From Salinicola acroporae (lineage in GTDB: Bacteria > Pseudomonadota > Gammaproteobacteria > Pseudomonadales > Halomonadaceae), in the NCBI RefSeq assembly GCF_003206615.1, contig NZ_PZJW01000017.1, positions 1 to 63,654 on the forward strand: a stretch of 63,654 nt of DNA, written 5' to 3'. Positions 8,179-16,608 of this stretch are shown in pieces. Both the position numbers and the translations under genes were made by a program. Each line of letters opens with the position of its first letter. Within the stretch, counting starts at the first letter, position 1. The notes under the pieces are model-generated. The model searched no databases and had not been told where the DNA came from. It was given only the letters and a program-made list of their open reading frames with translations.

Positions 8179-9231
8179 ATGAAAGCGATTTGGGGAAAGA
8201 CCTGTCTGGCAATGCTGACTAGCGCCGCCATCGGTGTATCGGCCTCTGCTCAGGCGCAGGATGAATGTCCGCTACCGAGCAATTTGCGCGTCGTCATCGG
8301 CTCGACGTCTACCGGCGGTGATACCTACCAGGCATCCAGTATCATCGTCGACCAACTGGCCGAGAAGCTCGACATCAATGCCAAGGTCGACGCCGTGGGC
8401 GTGATGGGCGCCTTCCGAGCTCTCGAGCGCGACCGCCGCGGCAACACCATCATGGTGTTCCATGATGGCAGCTATCTCGGCAACCTCTACGGTGTGAACG
8501 GTTATCCCGACATCTTCGAGAACTACAAGGTCGGCCCGACGTTTGCCATCAACCCGGGTAACGCCTATCTGGTGCCGAAGGATTCCCCGTACCAGTCGAT
8601 GGACGACATCATCGAAGCAGCCGGTAACGACAAGAAGATTCGTGTTGCCATCCAGCCGGGCGGCGTATCCGAACTCGGTTTCTCCGCACTCAAGAACGCC
8701 GTTCGTCTCAAGCACCCGGGCAAGGAAAGCAACATCGTTGCGGTCAACACTGGCTCTCAGGCCGACAAGAATCAGCTGCTGTTCGATGGCGCGGTAGATG
8801 TCATCAACGGCTCGGTTCAGGCCAACGAGCAATATACCAATCTGCCGGAAGACGACCAGAAAGCCATGCGCTTCGTCTGGCTCACTTCGCCCGAGGAAAC
8901 CATCGCCCAGACCAATGAAGAGGGCATGGGCAAAACGACGCGCGAGCAGCTCATGCAGTATGCCGACGTCGACATTCCCATGAGTGCGGACTCCGACGAG
9001 AGCTTCACCTTCGATAAGGAGTTCTTCTTCCTCTACAACAAGGACATGGATCAGGCGGCGGTCGACTGCATCGACAACGCCCTGGCCGACGTCTTCGAAG
9101 AGGACGAAGTGAACGAGCAGCTGAAACGCACGTTCCTGGTGCCGGACTTCAAGCCATCGACTGAGGCTTCGGAGTGGATCCAGCAGAAGAACGAAAAATA
9201 CGAAACCATCATCGACAACCTCAAGGGTTGA
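8179..9231 (+). CDS. Tripartite tricarboxylate transporter substrate-binding protein (TctC family)
   Basis: The 350-residue exported protein begins with a signal peptide ending near 'SASAQAQDE' (cleavage about residue 26). The mature part has Bug/TctC-like features: 'LRVVIGSTSTGGDTYQASSIIVDQLAEKL', 'IRVAIQPGGVSELGFSALKNAV' and 'NQLLFDGAVDVINGSVQAN'. It should deliver a carboxylate to the TctB-TctA membrane pair encoded downstream. The sequence is acidic (mature region rich in D/E), fitting a halophile periplasm. A stable hairpin directly after the gene probably raises its expression relative to tctBA. Ligand unknown. Confidence 0.88.
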   Translation: MKAIWGKTCLAMLTSAAIGVSASAQAQDECPLPSNLRVVIGSTSTGGDTYQASSIIVDQLAEKLDINAKVDAVGVMGAFRALERDRRGNTIMVFHDGSYLGNLYGVNGYPDIFENYKVGPTFAINPGNAYLVPKDSPYQSMDDIIEAAGNDKKIRVAIQPGGVSELGFSALKNAVRLKHPGKESNIVAVNTGSQADKNQLLFDGAVDVINGSVQANEQYTNLPEDDQKAMRFVWLTSPEETIAQTNEEGMGKTTREQLMQYADVDIPMSADSDESFTFDKEFFFLYNKDMDQAAVDCIDNALADVFEEDEVNEQLKRTFLVPDFKPSTEASEWIQQKNEKYETIIDNLKG

Positions 9232-9240
9232 TCCTGCGGC

Positions 9241-9268
9241 GTGCCGGCCGGCGATTGCCGGCCGGCAC
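9241..9268 (+). repeat. Perfect 12-bp intercistronic hairpin between tctC and tctB
   Basis: GTGCCGGCCGGC (9241-9252) pairs exactly with GCCGGCCGGCAC (9257-9268) across a GATT loop, immediately after the tctC stop. There is no T-run. In binding-protein operons such hairpins typically stabilise the upstream message or attenuate readthrough. Confidence 0.75.
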
Positions 9269-9324
9269 GGTTCGTTTCCAACCAAGATACTGCCGGCGAC
9301 GATCCGGCGCAGGAGCCGCTTTCC

Positions 9325-9768
9325 ATGGAAAGCCAATGGCTATCGCTGTTCGATGTGACGATCGACTTCGACCAATCGCATCTCTTTTTCCCTCGAATCG
9401 TCACCTGGATTCTGGTGATTCTGCTGGGACTGATTTTGGTAACCCGCTATCGCTTGCTGGTGCCGGGCTTGAAACATGCCGGGCGCGTGCTGGCCGGTCG
9501 AGAGGGCGAGTTCGACCGTAAGCGATTCTTTGGCACGCTGGTACTGACGACTCTCTATTTCTACATGATGGGCGTGTTGAGCGACGTCTTTCCCAATACG
9601 GGCTACAGCTTCTTGATCTGCTCCATCGTTTTCGTGTTCTCGTTATCGATGTTGTACGTGGGCCAGTTGTCGCGGCGGCTGGTGGTGATCATCGTCTTGA
9701 ATGCACTGATCGCACCCGCGATTGCGTGGTACGTGCTCGCGCAACTGTTTCGCATCACGCTGCCCTGA
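9325..9768 (+). CDS. tctB: Tripartite tricarboxylate transporter small membrane subunit TctB
   Basis: The 147-residue protein has four predicted membrane helices in the TctB arrangement ('FFPRIVTWILVILLGLILV', 'GTLVLTTLYFYMMGVLSDVF', 'TGYSFLICSIVFVFSLSMLY', 'VVIIVLNALIAPAIAWYVL'). The ATG at 9325 follows CAGGAG at a good distance; an upstream in-frame GTG at 9241 would lie inside the hairpin and is unlikely. It forms the small subunit of the proton/sodium-driven importer with TctA. Confidence 0.85.
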   Translation: MESQWLSLFDVTIDFDQSHLFFPRIVTWILVILLGLILVTRYRLLVPGLKHAGRVLAGREGEFDRKRFFGTLVLTTLYFYMMGVLSDVFPNTGYSFLICSIVFVFSLSMLYVGQLSRRLVVIIVLNALIAPAIAWYVLAQLFRITLP

Positions 9769-9800
9769 TCTCATCATCCTGACTGCCGGAGACTCGCGTC

Positions 9801-11303
9801 ATGGATATCCTGTCTCACCTAACACCGATGTTCTTCGGGCTCATCGCCGCGGGGACATTGATCGGCATCATTTTCGGTGCCATTCCCGGCATGACCGCGA
9901 CCATGGCCGTCGCTGTCTGCCTGCCATTGACCTATGCCTTCGGTCTCGAAAACGGTGTCGCACTACTGCTTGGTCTCTATGTCGGGGGTATTTCCGGCGG
10001 GATGGTTCCGGCGGTACTGCTCAATATTCCGGGTACGCCCTCATCGATCTGCACGACGTTCGATGGCTATCCCATGGCTCAAAAGGGTGAAGGCGAGCGC
10101 GCGCTCAAGACTGGTATCGTCGCCTCGATCTTCGGTGGCCTGTTCAGTGCCGCCGTACTGTTCTTCTTCGCGCCGGTGCTGGCGGATTTCGCGATCAAGT
10201 TCTCCAACGTCGAGAAATTCCTGATCATTCTGCTGGCGCTGACCGTCATCGCTTCGCTCTGTTCGAACTTGCTGATGGGGATCTTCAGCGGCGTGCTGGG
10301 CGTATGGCTGAGCCTGATCGGTACCTATTCGATCATGGAGGGCGGTAACGGCGAGCCTCGGCTGATGTTCGACTTCATGGAGTATTACCTGATCGACGGC
10401 TTCTCGCTGCTGCCGGTACTGATCGGCATTTTCGGTCTCACTACGGTGCTGCTCGATGCCGAGACCGGGTTCAAGGGCGATAGTGAACGCGGACGGATCT
10501 CACTGAAGGGTGGCAAAAAATTCTCTTTCGGCGTCTTCAAGGGCCAGTTGACCAATCTGATTCGCTCTTCGGGGATCGGCACCTTCGTCGGCATGCTGCC
10601 GGGTGTTGGCGGCAGTGCGGCGTCGGTATTGGCGTACAGTCAGGAGAAGAATTTCTCCCGCGACTCCTCGCAAATGGGCAAGGGCGCACCGCAGGGCATC
10701 GTTTCCTCGGAGTCCTCCAACAACGCGCTGACCGGCGGCGCGCTGGTGCCGCTGCTGTCGTTGGGGATTCCGGGTGACTCCACTACCGCGATCCTGATCG
10801 GGGCATTCACGCTGCAGGGCATCCAGGTCGGCCCGCTGTTCATCGGCAATAACATGGATACCTGGTATCTGATCATCATCGCGCTGATCATCGCCAACGT
10901 CCTGATGTTCGGCATCATGTACTTCGCGATCCGGCATATCGCCAAGGTGATCGAAGTGCCGAAGTACATCTTGTATCCGCTGATCATCATGATGTGCGTG
11001 GTCGGTGCCTACGCGATCAATTACGGGATCATGTTCGACGTGTGGACGCTGTTGCTCTTCGGTATCTTCGGCTGGGTCGCGCACAAGATCGGGCTGGAAA
11101 CCGTGCCACTGATCATCGGCTTCATTCTCGGCAAGTCGGCCGAGGTCTATTTCGTCAAGAGTCTCGAATCCTACGGCAACTATTCGATCTTCTTCACCAA
11201 GAGTCCGATCGCTGTGATCCTGTGGGTCTTGATCGCGGTCTCGCTGGCCTTCGCGATTTATCTCAACATCCGCAACCGGCGTCAGGCCGCTGTCGAGAGC
11301 TGA
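9801..11303 (+). CDS. tctA: Tripartite tricarboxylate transporter large permease TctA
   Basis: This 500-residue, about 11-12 helix membrane protein has the duplicated TctA signature: N-terminal 'GIIFGAIPGMTATMAVAVCLPLTY' and central 'GTFVGMLPGVGGSAASVLAY', plus 'GGALVPLLSLGIPGDSTTAILIGA'. It is the large transport subunit of the tctCBA system. The gene ends at a bidirectional terminator shared with the convergent lumazine synthase gene. Confidence 0.95.
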   Translation: MDILSHLTPMFFGLIAAGTLIGIIFGAIPGMTATMAVAVCLPLTYAFGLENGVALLLGLYVGGISGGMVPAVLLNIPGTPSSICTTFDGYPMAQKGEGERALKTGIVASIFGGLFSAAVLFFFAPVLADFAIKFSNVEKFLIILLALTVIASLCSNLLMGIFSGVLGVWLSLIGTYSIMEGGNGEPRLMFDFMEYYLIDGFSLLPVLIGIFGLTTVLLDAETGFKGDSERGRISLKGGKKFSFGVFKGQLTNLIRSSGIGTFVGMLPGVGGSAASVLAYSQEKNFSRDSSQMGKGAPQGIVSSESSNNALTGGALVPLLSLGIPGDSTTAILIGAFTLQGIQVGPLFIGNNMDTWYLIIIALIIANVLMFGIMYFAIRHIAKVIEVPKYILYPLIIMMCVVGAYAINYGIMFDVWTLLLFGIFGWVAHKIGLETVPLIIGFILGKSAEVYFVKSLESYGNYSIFFTKSPIAVILWVLIAVSLAFAIYLNIRNRRQAAVES

Positions 11304-11342
11304 TCCGATCGACAGAAGTCAGGGCTCGACTAGCCTGAACGT

Positions 11343-11378
11343 AAAAGCCCACGCCATCGAGGATGGCATGGGCTTTTT
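11343..11378. terminator. Bidirectional terminator between tctA and ribH
   Basis: AAAAGCCCAcGCCATC pairs with GATGGCaTGGGCTTTTT across a 3-base loop with one internal mismatch. It has A-run and T-run flanks, so it can serve both convergent genes. Confidence 0.88.
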
Positions 11379-11412
11379 CTATGACACCAGTCTGCAACTC
11401 GCTGGCGAACAC

Positions 11413-11910
11413 TCAGTCGGCGGTAAGCTTGCGCACCTGATTGAGGTTTTCCATCGTTGTCAGGCACGCCTCGGCGGCCTCGCGTCCCTTGGTGAGGAAA
11501 TGCTGCTGGAAGAATGCCAGATGGGCCTCGTGCTCATGGAAGTGGTGCGGTGTCAGCACCGCGGAGAGCACCGGCACTTCCTGTTCGACCTGCAGAGACA
11601 TCAGTGCGTCGATCACTGCGGAAGAGACGAAGTCATGGCGATAGATGCCACCGTCGACGACGAAGCCGGAGGCGACGATCGCGGCGTAGCGGCCGCTCTT
11701 GGCCAGCAGCTTGGCCTGCAGCGGAATCTCGAAAACTCCGGGGACGGTGAAGGTATCGACTTGCTCGGTGGCAAAGCCGCGCTCGGCGACCGCTTCGAGG
11801 AAGGCAGCGTGGCAGTTGCCGACGATATCGCCGTGCCAGTCGGCACGAATGAAGGCGATGCGTTGCGACAGCGTCTGAGGCGAGAGCTGCGGCGGATAGG
11901 GCTGATTCAT
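11413..11910 (-). CDS. ribH: 6,7-dimethyl-8-ribityllumazine synthase, RibH2-like
   Basis: The 165-residue protein resembles type-II lumazine synthases (RibH2 of Brucella and Mesorhizobium): 'IAFIRADWHGDIVGNCHAAF', 'TFTVPGVFEIPLQAKLLAKSGRYAAIVASGFVVDGGIYRHDFV' region with its 'VDGGIYRHDFV' signature, and the active-site 'VLTPHHFHEHEAH'. It condenses the ribityl-aminouracil with dihydroxybutanone phosphate in riboflavin synthesis. The start at 11910 follows AGGAA; an upstream GTG at 11943 is less likely. The gene stands alone and is preceded by an FMN riboswitch, so it is probably flavin-repressed. Confidence 0.92.
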   Translation of the reverse strand: MNQPYPPQLSPQTLSQRIAFIRADWHGDIVGNCHAAFLEAVAERGFATEQVDTFTVPGVFEIPLQAKLLAKSGRYAAIVASGFVVDGGIYRHDFVSSAVIDALMSLQVEQEVPVLSAVLTPHHFHEHEAHLAFFQQHFLTKGREAAEACLTTMENLNQVRKLTAD

Positions 11911-12063
11911 GGTCATTTCCTGTTGATCGGTGACCGAAGTCACGTTAACCAGAATCAGGGCTTCGGATCCGCTTGGGAGTCACGGGAGGCGGCTGGCGTG
12001 GGCGCGAACGGTGAACATCGCCGATCGCCGCGCGGCTGACCGAATCGTCGTTGCAAGGGAGCC

Positions 12064-12363
12064 GTTCTCTTTCATCCGGACTATCACCGTCGGCTTCGGA
12101 GTTGCACCGAATCTGCTGACCTCGACGCGGCGACACTGGTAAGACGACTGCGCCGACGAATCGCTGCGTTGCGCGGTGCTCGAGAATTTGGCTAACAGCC
12201 CGTTATGCCTCGTCCTCTGCGCGCCGTGCGCCTTGCGCTTCAACGGCTCGTCTGTCTTTCCAGCGCCCCCGATAATCGGCGAGCGCTCGCGGGCTGAGAG
12301 GCTGGCGCTCGTTTCACGCCGCATCATTACCGCCGGTGGGGACTTGCACCCCGCCCTGAGAAC
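12064..12363 (-). ncRNA. FMN riboswitch (RFN element) with an enlarged variable arm
   Basis: On the minus strand the P1 helix GTTCTC (12363-12358) pairs with GAGAAC (12069-12064). Between them are the conserved RFN blocks 'AGGGCGGGGTGCAAG', 'CCCACCGGCGGTAATGATGC', 'CAGCCCGCGAGCG' and 'CAGATTCGGTGCAACTCCG', then 'GACGGTGATAGTCCGGATG'. The whole element is 300 nt, about twice the usual size, because roughly 170 nt separate the 'GCCCGCGAGCG' block from the 'GGTCAGCAGATTCGG' block. It ends about 150 nt before the ribH start, leaving room for an expression platform. Confidence 0.95.
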
Positions 12364-12553
12364 CGATCGCGGCGAACCGCAATCCGCCGATAGTCTACGC
12401 CGATCCCGGCGCGCAAGAAAGTCGAACGCGGTGGACCCTGTGGTATCGTGAGCCGGTCGAAGCGGCCGGCTGGGCGAGGGTGGGACGCCGCCCACCTCGA
12501 GCCGTTCAAGACCGATCTTCTCAACACTCGATCTTCAAACTATGGAAGCGTGC

Positions 12554-13540
12554 ATGAACGAGCGCAACGAGAACGCCGATATCGCTCTGATGACGGAAAT
12601 CGCCACCCTCTACTACACCGAGGGGGAGACCCAGGAGGTCATCGCCAATCGGCTGGGGATCTCGCGGGTCAAGGCGGGGCGCCTGCTCAAGCGCGCGCAG
12701 GCGGAAGGCATCGTCGACGTTCGTGTGCGCCAGCATCCCGCCGTCAGTGCGGAGATCGAGCAGGCGCTGAAGCGGCGCTTCGGGGTCAAGCGCGCGCTGA
12801 TCGCGCTCGATCACGCCGATGCCGACGTTCAGCGCGCCAATGTGGCCAGTCTGGTGGCCGATCATCTCTCGCGACAGTTGAGCGAGGGGGCGATCGTCGC
12901 CGTCGGCATGGGGCGCAACGTCGGGGCGGTGGCGGACAACGTGTTCGAGCAGGGGCAGCGCCAGTGCTCGTTCGTCTGCGCCATCGGCGGCTCGGTGCGG
13001 GCGGGGGAGTACATGAACCCGGACCATATCTGCCGCCGACTGGCGATCAAGTTCGGCGGCGACAGCGAGACGCTCTACGCGCCAGCGCTGGTGCAGAACC
13101 TCGAACTGCGCGACGCCATGTACGAGAACCCGACCATTCGCCAGACCCTGGACCGCGCCCGGCGCGCCGATCTCGCTCTGATCGGCATCGGCGATCTCAG
13201 CGAGAACAGCAACATGGTGCGGATGGGCTGGTTCACCCCCCAGGAAACCGCCGAGGCACGGCTCTCCGGCACGGTCGGCGACATGATGGGCTACGACTTC
13301 ATCGACATCTACGGCCGTCCGTCGATGACACCAATGCAGGGTCGCGTCATCGGCCTGACCATTACCGATCTGGCCCGGATCCCCGATGTGATCGCCATCG
13401 CCGCCGAGAACACCAAGGCGGCCGGTATCCTCGGCGCGCTGCGCACCGGAGTGATCGATACTCTCGCCACCAGTGTCACCAACGCCCATACCATTCTGCG
13501 CCTGGACGAGGCGACGCGGGTCGACGACAAGTCCGATTGA
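12554..13540 (+). CDS. SorC/DeoR-type sugar-binding transcriptional regulator
   Basis: The 328-residue protein has an N-terminal helix-turn-helix ('EGETQEVIANRLGISRVKAGRLLKRAQAEGIV', residues about 20-52) and a long C-terminal sugar-phosphate-binding domain ('SEGAIVAVGMGRNVGAVADNVF', 'ADLALIGIGDLSENSNMV', 'AAENTKAAGILGALRTGVIDTLATS'). This is the SorC family, which includes EryD of Brucella erythritol catabolism. The ATG at 12554 has a better ribosome site (GGAAG) than the one at 12542. It faces tkt convergently and is the nearest regulator to the tetritol genes, so it is the best candidate to read the CATATG operators. That link is inference. Confidence 0.85.
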   Translation: MNERNENADIALMTEIATLYYTEGETQEVIANRLGISRVKAGRLLKRAQAEGIVDVRVRQHPAVSAEIEQALKRRFGVKRALIALDHADADVQRANVASLVADHLSRQLSEGAIVAVGMGRNVGAVADNVFEQGQRQCSFVCAIGGSVRAGEYMNPDHICRRLAIKFGGDSETLYAPALVQNLELRDAMYENPTIRQTLDRARRADLALIGIGDLSENSNMVRMGWFTPQETAEARLSGTVGDMMGYDFIDIYGRPSMTPMQGRVIGLTITDLARIPDVIAIAAENTKAAGILGALRTGVIDTLATSVTNAHTILRLDEATRVDDKSD

Positions 13541-13602
13541 GCATTGGCAGGGACCGGCGTGTCCCTCGCCGCCCGGGCCGCCACGTCGCGAACCCACCAA
13601 CG

Positions 13603-13631
13603 AAAAACGCCCGGCCAACAGGCCGGGCGTT
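13603..13631 (-). terminator. Intrinsic terminator after tkt
   Basis: Read on the minus strand, the 11-bp stem AACGCCCGGCC/GGCCGGGCGTT (13631-13621/13616-13606) has a 4-base loop and is followed by a short T-run. It closes the lerK-like, lerI-like, tkt transcription unit. Confidence 0.88.
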
Positions 13632-13655
13632 AGGTTTGATGCTGTCGGGCGTGAA

Positions 13656-15650
13656 TCAGCCCAGCAGCTTCTCGGCGCGGGCGACGACCTTGTCGACGGT
13701 GAAACCGAAGTGCTTGAACAGATCGCCGGCCTTGGCGGACTCGCCATAGGTAGTCATGCCGATGACGTCGCCGTCGAGGCCCACGTACTTGTACCAGGTC
13801 GACGGGATGGCGGCCTCGACCGCCAGACGCTTGCGCACGTCGCCCGGCAGCACCGACTCGCGATAGCTCTCGTCCTGCTCGTCGAAGGCGCTGGTGCAGG
13901 GCATGGAGACCACGCGGACCTTCTTGCCCTTGCCCTCGAGTTCGATGGCAGCGTCCATCGCCAGGCCCACTTCGGAACCGGTGGCGATCAGGATCAGCTC
14001 CGGCTTGCCGCCCTCGGCTTCCTTGAGCACGTAGCCGCCGCGACGAATCTGCTTGAGCTGCTCGTCGTCGCGCGGCTGGGCCGGTAGATCCTGGCGCGAG
14101 AAGATCAACGCCGTGGGGCCTTTCTCCCGCTTCAGGCCCTCGACCCAGGCTGCCGTCGTCTCGGTGGCGTCACACGGGCGCCACGTCGCCAGACCGGGCA
14201 GATTGCGCAGGTCGGCCAGTTGCTCGATCGGCTGGTGGGTCGGGCCATCTTCGCCGAGACCGATGGAGTCGTGAGTGAAGACGTGAATGATGCGGGTATG
14301 CGACAGCGCCGACATGCGCACGGCGTTGTGCATGTACTCCATGAATACCAGGAAGGTCGCGTCGTAGGGAATGAAGCCGCCGTGGGTGGCGATGCCGTTG
14401 GCGATCGCGCCCATGCCGAACTCGCGCACGCCGTAGTGCAGGTAGCCGCCGTCGAAGTCTTCCTTGCTGATCGCCTTGGCGCCTTTCCACAGGGTCAGGT
14501 TGGAGGGGGCGAGGTCGGCGCTGCCGCCGAACAGCTCGGGCAGGTCCGGTCCCAGCTCGTTGAGGACGCCCAGCGAGGCCTTGCGCGAGGCGGTGGTCTC
14601 GGATTTCTCCTGCGCTGTCTTGATCAGGGCATCGCCGTCGAAGTTGGCCGGCAGTTCGCCGTTGTAGCGACGTTTCAGCTCCTTGGCCAGTTCCGGGTAG
14701 GCTTTCTCGTAAGCCGCCAGCTTGGCGTCGTACTCGGCTTCGCGTTTCTGGCCCTGCTCGCGGGCGTCCCACGCCGCGTAGTAGTCGTCGGGAATCTCGA
14801 ACGCCGGATATTCCCAACCCAGCTCCTTGCGTGCGGCCGCGACTTCGTCTTCGCCCAGGGCGGCACCGTGGCTTTCTTCCTTACCCGCCTTGTTGGGCGA
14901 ACCGAAGCCGATCACGGTCTTGCAGATGATCAGGGTCGGCTTGTCGGTGACACTCTTGGCTTCCTCGATGGCGGCGTTGATCTGCTCGGCGTCGTGGCCG
15001 TCGACGTCGCGCACCACGTGCCAGTCGTAGGCCTCGAAGCGCTTGGCGGTGTCGTCGGTGAACCAGCCCTCGACCTCGCCATCGATGGAGATGCCGTTGT
15101 CGTCGTAGAACACGGTCAGGTTGCCCAGACCCAGGGTGCCGGCCAGCGAGCACGCCTCGTGGCTGATCCCTTCCATCAGGCAGCCGTCGCCGGCGAAGAC
15201 CCAGATGCGGTGATCGACGATCTCGTGGCCGTCACGGTTGAACTGCGCCGCCAGGGTGCGTTCGGCGATGGCCATGCCGATGCCGTTGGCCAGGCCTTGG
15301 CCCAGCGGGCCGGTGGTGGTTTCGATACCGGGTGTGTAACCGTGTTCCGGGTGACCGGGGGTCTTCGAACCCAACTGGCGGAAGTTCTCGAGCTCTTTCA
15401 TCGGCAGGTCGTAACCCGTCAGATGAAGCAGCGAATAGTGCAGCATCGAGCCGTGACCGTTGGAGAGAATGAAACGGTCGCGATCCTCCCAGTCCGGGTT
15501 GGCGGGGTTGTGCTTGAGATGGTCGTTCCACAGCACTTCCGCGATATCGGCCATGCCCATCGGCATGCCGGGGTGGCCGGAGTTGGCCTTCTGCACGGCG
15601 TCCATGGAAAGCGCGCGGATGGCGTTGGCTAGCTGACGACGAGATGGCAT
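13656..15650 (-). CDS. tkt: Transketolase
   Basis: The 664-residue protein is the normal bacterial size, with '[25 protein letters not shown]' region (thiamine diphosphate half-site), '[21 protein letters not shown]' with the metal-binding GDG, '[19 protein letters not shown]' and a C-terminal domain ending '[15 protein letters not shown]'. It moves two-carbon units and consumes or makes erythrose-4-phosphate. It lies 111 bases downstream of, and in the same orientation as, the LerI-like and LerK-like genes, with a terminator only after tkt, so co-transcription is plausible. That would give erythrose-4-phosphate from tetritols an immediate sink. Confidence 0.97.
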   Translation of the reverse strand: MPSRRQLANAIRALSMDAVQKANSGHPGMPMGMADIAEVLWNDHLKHNPANPDWEDRDRFILSNGHGSMLHYSLLHLTGYDLPMKELENFRQLGSKTPGHPEHGYTPGIETTTGPLGQGLANGIGMAIAERTLAAQFNRDGHEIVDHRIWVFAGDGCLMEGISHEACSLAGTLGLGNLTVFYDDNGISIDGEVEGWFTDDTAKRFEAYDWHVVRDVDGHDAEQINAAIEEAKSVTDKPTLIICKTVIGFGSPNKAGKEESHGAALGEDEVAAARKELGWEYPAFEIPDDYYAAWDAREQGQKREAEYDAKLAAYEKAYPELAKELKRRYNGELPANFDGDALIKTAQEKSETTASRKASLGVLNELGPDLPELFGGSADLAPSNLTLWKGAKAISKEDFDGGYLHYGVREFGMGAIANGIATHGGFIPYDATFLVFMEYMHNAVRMSALSHTRIIHVFTHDSIGLGEDGPTHQPIEQLADLRNLPGLATWRPCDATETTAAWVEGLKREKGPTALIFSRQDLPAQPRDDEQLKQIRRGGYVLKEAEGGKPELILIATGSEVGLAMDAAIELEGKGKKVRVVSMPCTSAFDEQDESYRESVLPGDVRKRLAVEAAIPSTWYKYVGLDGDVIGMTTYGESAKAGDLFKHFGFTVDKVVARAEKLLG

Positions 15651-15761
15651 TGGCTTTCGGATCCCCTAGATCGTAAATGGATAATGTCGCGAGACGCGAT
15701 CTGGCACTCGGTTCGACACGGCAATCAAGTCTAACGTGGCTGTTCAGTTTAGCGCGGATGG

Positions 15762-16565
15762 TCAATCCGATGCGGAGGATTCGTTCCGCGCGGCTGATCC
15801 GTTTGACGCGAGCAGCGAGGCTTCGTTCACGATCGCCTCGAACGCGGCCGGATCGTGGGCAAAACGCCCCAGGAACAGACCATCGACCTTCCCCGCCAGG
15901 CGGGTCAACAGGTCGGGCCCGGCGCTGCCACCATAGATCACCCTAGCAGATGGGTGCGTGGAGAGGTGATCGCGCAACCCCTGGCAGACCGCTGCAATGT
16001 GTGCCAGTGATGCCGGTTCCGAGGCACCGATCGCCCAGTGCGGTTCATAGGCTACCACCAGCGGCTGCGAGCGCTGCGCCGGCGTCGCCAGCGCCAGCGC
16101 CGAGTCGACCTGATGCCGGCATTCGTCAATGGCATTGCGCGGCTCGCCACGATCGGCTTCACCGATGCAGAGCACCGGTATCAGCCCCTGCGCCAGGGCG
16201 ATCCGTGTCTTGGTGGCGACGACAGCGTCATCTTCTGCGAACAGGCGCCGACGTTCGGCATGGCCGATCTCGACATAACGACAGCCCATCTCGGCCAGCA
16301 TGGCCCCGCTCACCTCGCCAGTATAAGCGCCGGGTGGTGCCTGATACAGGTTCTGGCCACCCACGCCGACTGGGGTGTTGGCGAAGCAGTCGAGCACCGG
16401 GGCGAGCGCCGGGAAGCTGGGCAGCACGAACAGCGACACCCGGCCGTCGACGACGGCCGGGTGGTGGGCGAGAAGGGTGGCGATCCGGTGACACCACTCC
16501 AGGGTCTGGGCATAGCCGAAGTACATCTTGAAGCTGATGCCCAGGGTGATCGGGGCTTGAGCCAT
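15762..16565 (-). CDS. TIM-family isomerase, candidate L-erythrulose-1-phosphate isomerase
   Basis: The 267-residue protein is a triose-phosphate-isomerase homologue. The lysine (K13 in 'GISFKMYFGYAQ'), histidine (H102 in 'YVEIGHAERRR') and glutamate (E174 in 'VAYEPHWAIG') of the active site are present, with the phosphate loop 'VIYGGSAGP' and 'GLFLGRF'. The canonical N-W-K start is replaced by S-F-K, as in divergent, non-glycolytic members. LerI/EryH enzymes of this family isomerise L-erythrulose-1-phosphate to D-erythrulose-4-phosphate. The gene follows the erythrulose-kinase-like gene by 42 bases, which supports that role. Ordinary TIM activity is the alternative; another tpiA outside the window is expected. 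Confidence 0.78.
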   Translation of the reverse strand: MAQAPITLGISFKMYFGYAQTLEWCHRIATLLAHHPAVVDGRVSLFVLPSFPALAPVLDCFANTPVGVGGQNLYQAPPGAYTGEVSGAMLAEMGCRYVEIGHAERRRLFAEDDAVVATKTRIALAQGLIPVLCIGEADRGEPRNAIDECRHQVDSALALATPAQRSQPLVVAYEPHWAIGASEPASLAHIAAVCQGLRDHLSTHPSARVIYGGSAGPDLLTRLAGKVDGLFLGRFAHDPAAFEAIVNEASLLASNGSAARNESSASD

Positions 16566-16608
16566 GGCGTCCTCGCGGTTGTTTAGCCTCGGGCCATCGA
16601 GACCGGGG

